Below, in pieces: positions 6,117 to 7,049 of a DNA stretch of 7,049 nucleotides. This DNA is from Brevundimonas sp. UBA986 (GTDB taxonomy: Bacteria > Pseudomonadota > Alphaproteobacteria > Caulobacterales > Caulobacteraceae): NCBI GenBank assembly GCA_002292165.1, contig DBBK01000098.1, forward strand, positions 1 through 7,049. The letters run 5' to 3'. The notes beneath the pieces were generated by a model. That model was not told where the DNA came from. It searched no databases and was given only the letters and a program-made list of their open reading frames with translations. The position numbers and the translations under genes were made by a program. Every line of letters begins with the position of its first letter. Within the stretch, counting starts at the first letter, position 1.

Positions 6117-6545
6117 ATGCTCGTCGCCGAAATCCTCAAGGGCAAGGGAGGGGCGGTCTTCACCCTCGCGCCCGCCGCCACCGTCGCTGAAGCCTGCAAG
6201 GAACTGGACAGTAAACGGGTGGGGGCCCTGATCGTCTGTGACGGCGACCGGGTCGCCGGCGTCTTCTCCGAGCGCGACGTGGTCAAGGCCGTCGCCGCCG
6301 ACGGGGCGGCCGCGCTCGGCAAGCCGGTCTCCGACTATATGACCGCCGAGGTGGTCTTCGCCAAACCCGGCGAGACCGTCGCCATCCTGATGGGCCGGAT
6401 GACCGATCGCCGGATCCGCCATCTCCCGGTGATGAGCGACAGCCGCCTGACCGGGGTGATCTCGATCGGCGACGTCGTCAAATGCCAGATCGCCGAGGCC
6501 ACCCATGAGGCCGAAAGCCTCAGGACCTATATCGCGGCAGGGTAG
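6117..6545 (+). CDS. Stand-alone protein of two CBS domains
   Basis: This soluble protein of 142 residues consists of a CBS pair and little else, about the usual length for such proteins. CBS1 spans about residues 8-62, with VGALIVCDGDRVAGVFSERD; CBS2 spans about 75-125, with RHLPVMSDSRLTGVISIGDVV. CBS pairs (Bateman modules) bind adenosyl ligands such as AMP, ATP or S-adenosylmethionine and act as energy or redox sensors for partner proteins. The Asp residues in SERD and SIGDVV lie where the ribose-contacting Asp of ligand-binding CBS domains usually falls. AAGGA (6104-6108) sits 8 bases before the ATG, fixing the start. The gene follows the rhomboid gene by 71 bases on the same strand with no clear terminator between, so co-transcription is possible. 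Its partner protein is unknown. Confidence 0.92.
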   Translation: MLVAEILKGKGGAVFTLAPAATVAEACKELDSKRVGALIVCDGDRVAGVFSERDVVKAVAADGAAALGKPVSDYMTAEVVFAKPGETVAILMGRMTDRRIRHLPVMSDSRLTGVISIGDVVKCQIAEATHEAESLRTYIAAG

Positions 6546-6556
6546 GGGCGGCTCCT

Positions 6557-6585
6557 CCGGGGCTCATTGTCAGAGCAATGTCCGG
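6557..6585 (+). terminator. Weak stem-loop after the CBS gene
   Basis: CATTG (6565-6569) and CAATG (6576-6580) pair around a TCAGAG loop. CCGG on either side (6557-6560 and 6582-6585) can extend the stem across an uneven internal loop. It lies 12 bases past the stop. No T run follows, so it may only protect the mRNA 3' end or assist Rho. Confidence 0.25.
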
Positions 6586-6630
6586 CGAGCGGGACTCGGT
6601 GAGAAAGTCGACTTGCCGCGAAAAAGCCGC

Positions 6631-6659
6631 TTGCCCTGCGCCGGGGGCGGGCGTACACC
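6631..6659 (+). promoter_or_regulatory. Tandem promoter 1 (TTGCCC-17-TACACC)
   Basis: TTGCCC (6631-6636), a 17-base spacer and TACACC (6654-6659) are followed at once by GCCGCCTC (6660-6667). That octamer follows the -10 of promoters 3 and 4 at the same distance. An A run (6620-6625) lies just upstream as a short UP-like stretch. On its own the hexamer match is modest; the shared spacing and start region make it more credible. Confidence 0.45.
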
Positions 6660-6689
6660 GCCGCCTCGCTCGGAGACGGGCTGGCCAGC

Positions 6690-6720
6690 GGGGCCTTTGA
6701 GGCGAAAGCCTGAAGGTTCC
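6690..6720 (+). other. GNRA-tetraloop hairpin in the leader after tandem promoter 1
   Basis: GGGGCCTT (6690-6697) pairs with AAGGTTCC (6713-6720), with two G-U pairs. After a small internal loop, AGGC (6700-6703) pairs with GCCT (6708-6711) around a GAAA tetraloop. That gives 12 pairs in all. No T run follows, so it is not a standard terminator. It would lie in the transcript of promoter 1 and may be a structured leader element. Confidence 0.45.
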
Positions 6721-6731
6721 ACCGGAAACGG

Positions 6732-6748
6732 GAAGTTCAAAAAACTTC
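6732..6748 (+). other. A-rich inverted repeat upstream of tandem promoter 2
   Basis: GAAGTT (6732-6737) and AACTTC (6743-6748) form a perfect 6-base-pair stem around CAAAA. It abuts the -35 of promoter 2. The A-rich centre would also suit an UP element contacting the RNA polymerase alpha subunit, so the symmetry may be secondary to that. Confidence 0.35.
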
Positions 6749-6777
6749 TTGCTTCTGTAGTCCAGCTGACATAGTTT
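6749..6777 (+). promoter_or_regulatory. Tandem promoter 2 (TTGCTT-17-TAGTTT)
   Basis: TTGCTT (6749-6754), 17 bases, then TAGTTT (6772-6777), followed by CCGCGCTCC, a variant of the start region of the other promoters. An A/T-rich tract ends right at the -35. Position and composition suit a stable-RNA promoter. Confidence 0.45.
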
Positions 6778-6814
6778 CCGCGCTCCAATCGAATCGCTCG
6801 GCGACGAAATCAGA

Positions 6815-6844
6815 GGGAAGCCTCGCTTCTCCTGGCGGTTTTTT
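6815..6844 (+). terminator. Hairpin and T run between tandem promoters 2 and 3
   Basis: GGGAAGC (6815-6821) pairs with GCTTCTC (6825-6831), one pair being G-U, around a 3-base CTC loop. A run of six T follows at 6839-6844, but 7 bases separate it from the stem, which is more than an ordinary intrinsic terminator allows. It might attenuate transcripts from promoters 1 and 2 or from the CBS gene, or the T run may belong to the UP region of promoter 3. Confidence 0.3.
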
Positions 6845-6894
6845 GCGGTCTGAAGGCTTTGTTCTTCAACGCAAAATGGTCTGAAAAGACCCGG

Positions 6895-6923
6895 TTGACA
6901 CGGAGATCGGCCTTCCTTAGAGA
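6895..6923 (+). promoter_or_regulatory. Tandem promoter 3 (TTGACA-17-TAGAGA)
   Basis: A perfect -35 TTGACA (6895-6900), a 17-base spacer and TAGAGA (6918-6923). It is followed by GCCGCCTCCGCCGA (6924-6937). The 13 bases CGGTTGACACGGA (6892-6904) around the -35 and the 14 bases after the -10 are identical in promoter 4, with the same distance between them. Upstream (6839-6890) is A/T-rich for this genome, as expected for an UP element. Confidence 0.65.
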
Positions 6924-6989
6924 GCCGCCTCCGCCGACCTCCAGGGGTTGGGCGAGCTGATCCTCCGGGGTTGGCGACGGTGTCGAAAT

Positions 6990-7001
6990 CCTCTTCGGAG
7001 G
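6990..7001 (+). other. C(UUCG)G tetraloop hairpin between tandem promoters 3 and 4
   Basis: CCTC (6990-6993) pairs with GAGG (6998-7001) around TTCG, giving the unusually stable cUUCGg tetraloop in RNA. It ends 4 bases before the -35 hexamer of promoter 4. It is short and could be chance, but it would form in any transcript from promoters 1-3. Confidence 0.35.
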
Positions 7002-7005
7002 GCGG

Positions 7006-7034
7006 TTGACACGGACTTCCGAGGCGACTAAATC
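7006..7034 (+). promoter_or_regulatory. Tandem promoter 4 (TTGACA-17-TAAATC), likely for a stable RNA operon past the edge
   Basis: A perfect -35 TTGACA (7006-7011), a 17-base spacer and TAAATC (7029-7034). The -10 region CTAAATC fits the Caulobacter pattern CTANAWC. GCCGCCTCCGCCGA follows at 7035-7048, identical to promoter 3. A GC-rich start region after a strong -35 is typical of growth-rate-controlled rRNA and tRNA promoters. The transcript would run off the right edge; no RNA gene is visible in the window. Confidence 0.65.
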
Positions 7035-7049
7035 GCCGCCTCCGCCGAG

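Larger units (their letters stand above)
6546..7049. other. 504-base gene-free region of tandem promoters
   Basis: No credible coding sequence lies after the CBS gene. Small open frames here (for example 6505-6774 plus and 6570-6788 minus) lack ribosome binding sites and recognisable protein features. The stretch is filled instead by four promoter-like units starting at 6631, 6749, 6895 and 7006, with short hairpins between them. An imperfect direct repeat, CTCC(A)GGGGTTGG(G)CGA, also occurs at 6940-6955 and 6963-6976. Confidence 0.6.

Noticed and set aside
6613..6641. A further promoter at TTGCCG (6613-6618)
   Set aside because: At 17 bases spacing the -10 would be CTGCGC, with no match and no shared start region.
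6505..6788. Small frames 6505-6774 (plus) and 6570-6788 (minus) after the CBS gene
   Set aside because: No ribosome binding site or domain; they cover promoter-like elements and hairpins.
1..7049. CRISPR array, insertion sequence, integrase, tRNA or rRNA gene
   Set aside because: No regularly spaced repeats, transposase or integrase motifs, or cloverleaf/rRNA sequences were seen inside the window.

Overview
The window is GC-rich and reads as chromosomal DNA of a stalked or budding alphaproteobacterium of the Caulobacterales (Brevundimonas/Caulobacter type). The clearest reason is an intact holdfast-anchor operon, hfaA-hfaB-hfaD, on the minus strand. A near-consensus CtrA-type box and an exact sigma-54 promoter lie in front of it. 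The genus is inferred from gene content and composition, not proven.

Layout. Positions 1-2357 (minus): the first 785 codons of a secreted M16 zinc metallopeptidase that runs off the left edge. Positions 2479-5150 (minus): hfaA (4677-5150), hfaB (3656-4684) and hfaD (2479-3753). hfaA and hfaB overlap by 8 bases; hfaB and hfaD overlap by up to 98 bases. Positions 5151-5265: a 115-base divergent control region with a sigma-54 -24/-12 element, a CtrA-like box and the hfaA ribosome binding site. Positions 5266-6045 (plus): a rhomboid intramembrane serine protease with all catalytic residues. Positions 6117-6545 (plus): a 142-residue protein of two CBS domains, with a perfect hairpin overlapping its ribosome binding site. 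Positions 6546-7049: no gene seen. This stretch holds four candidate promoters in tandem, all with a 17-base spacer and a related GC-rich start region, plus several small hairpins. It looks like the upstream control region of a stable-RNA (rRNA or tRNA) operon beginning just past the right edge.

How the genes fit together. By family knowledge, HfaB is a CsgG-like outer-membrane lipoprotein that exports the small HfaA and the large HfaD to the cell surface at the pole, where they anchor the adhesive holdfast polysaccharide. The most interesting thing read from the protein sequences is that HfaD consists of about seven imperfect repeats of roughly 47 residues, and that HfaA carries one copy of the same module. 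This suggests that the two anchor proteins share a fold and perhaps co-polymerise. No wholly new system is evident; the notable items are regulatory and architectural details of a known one.
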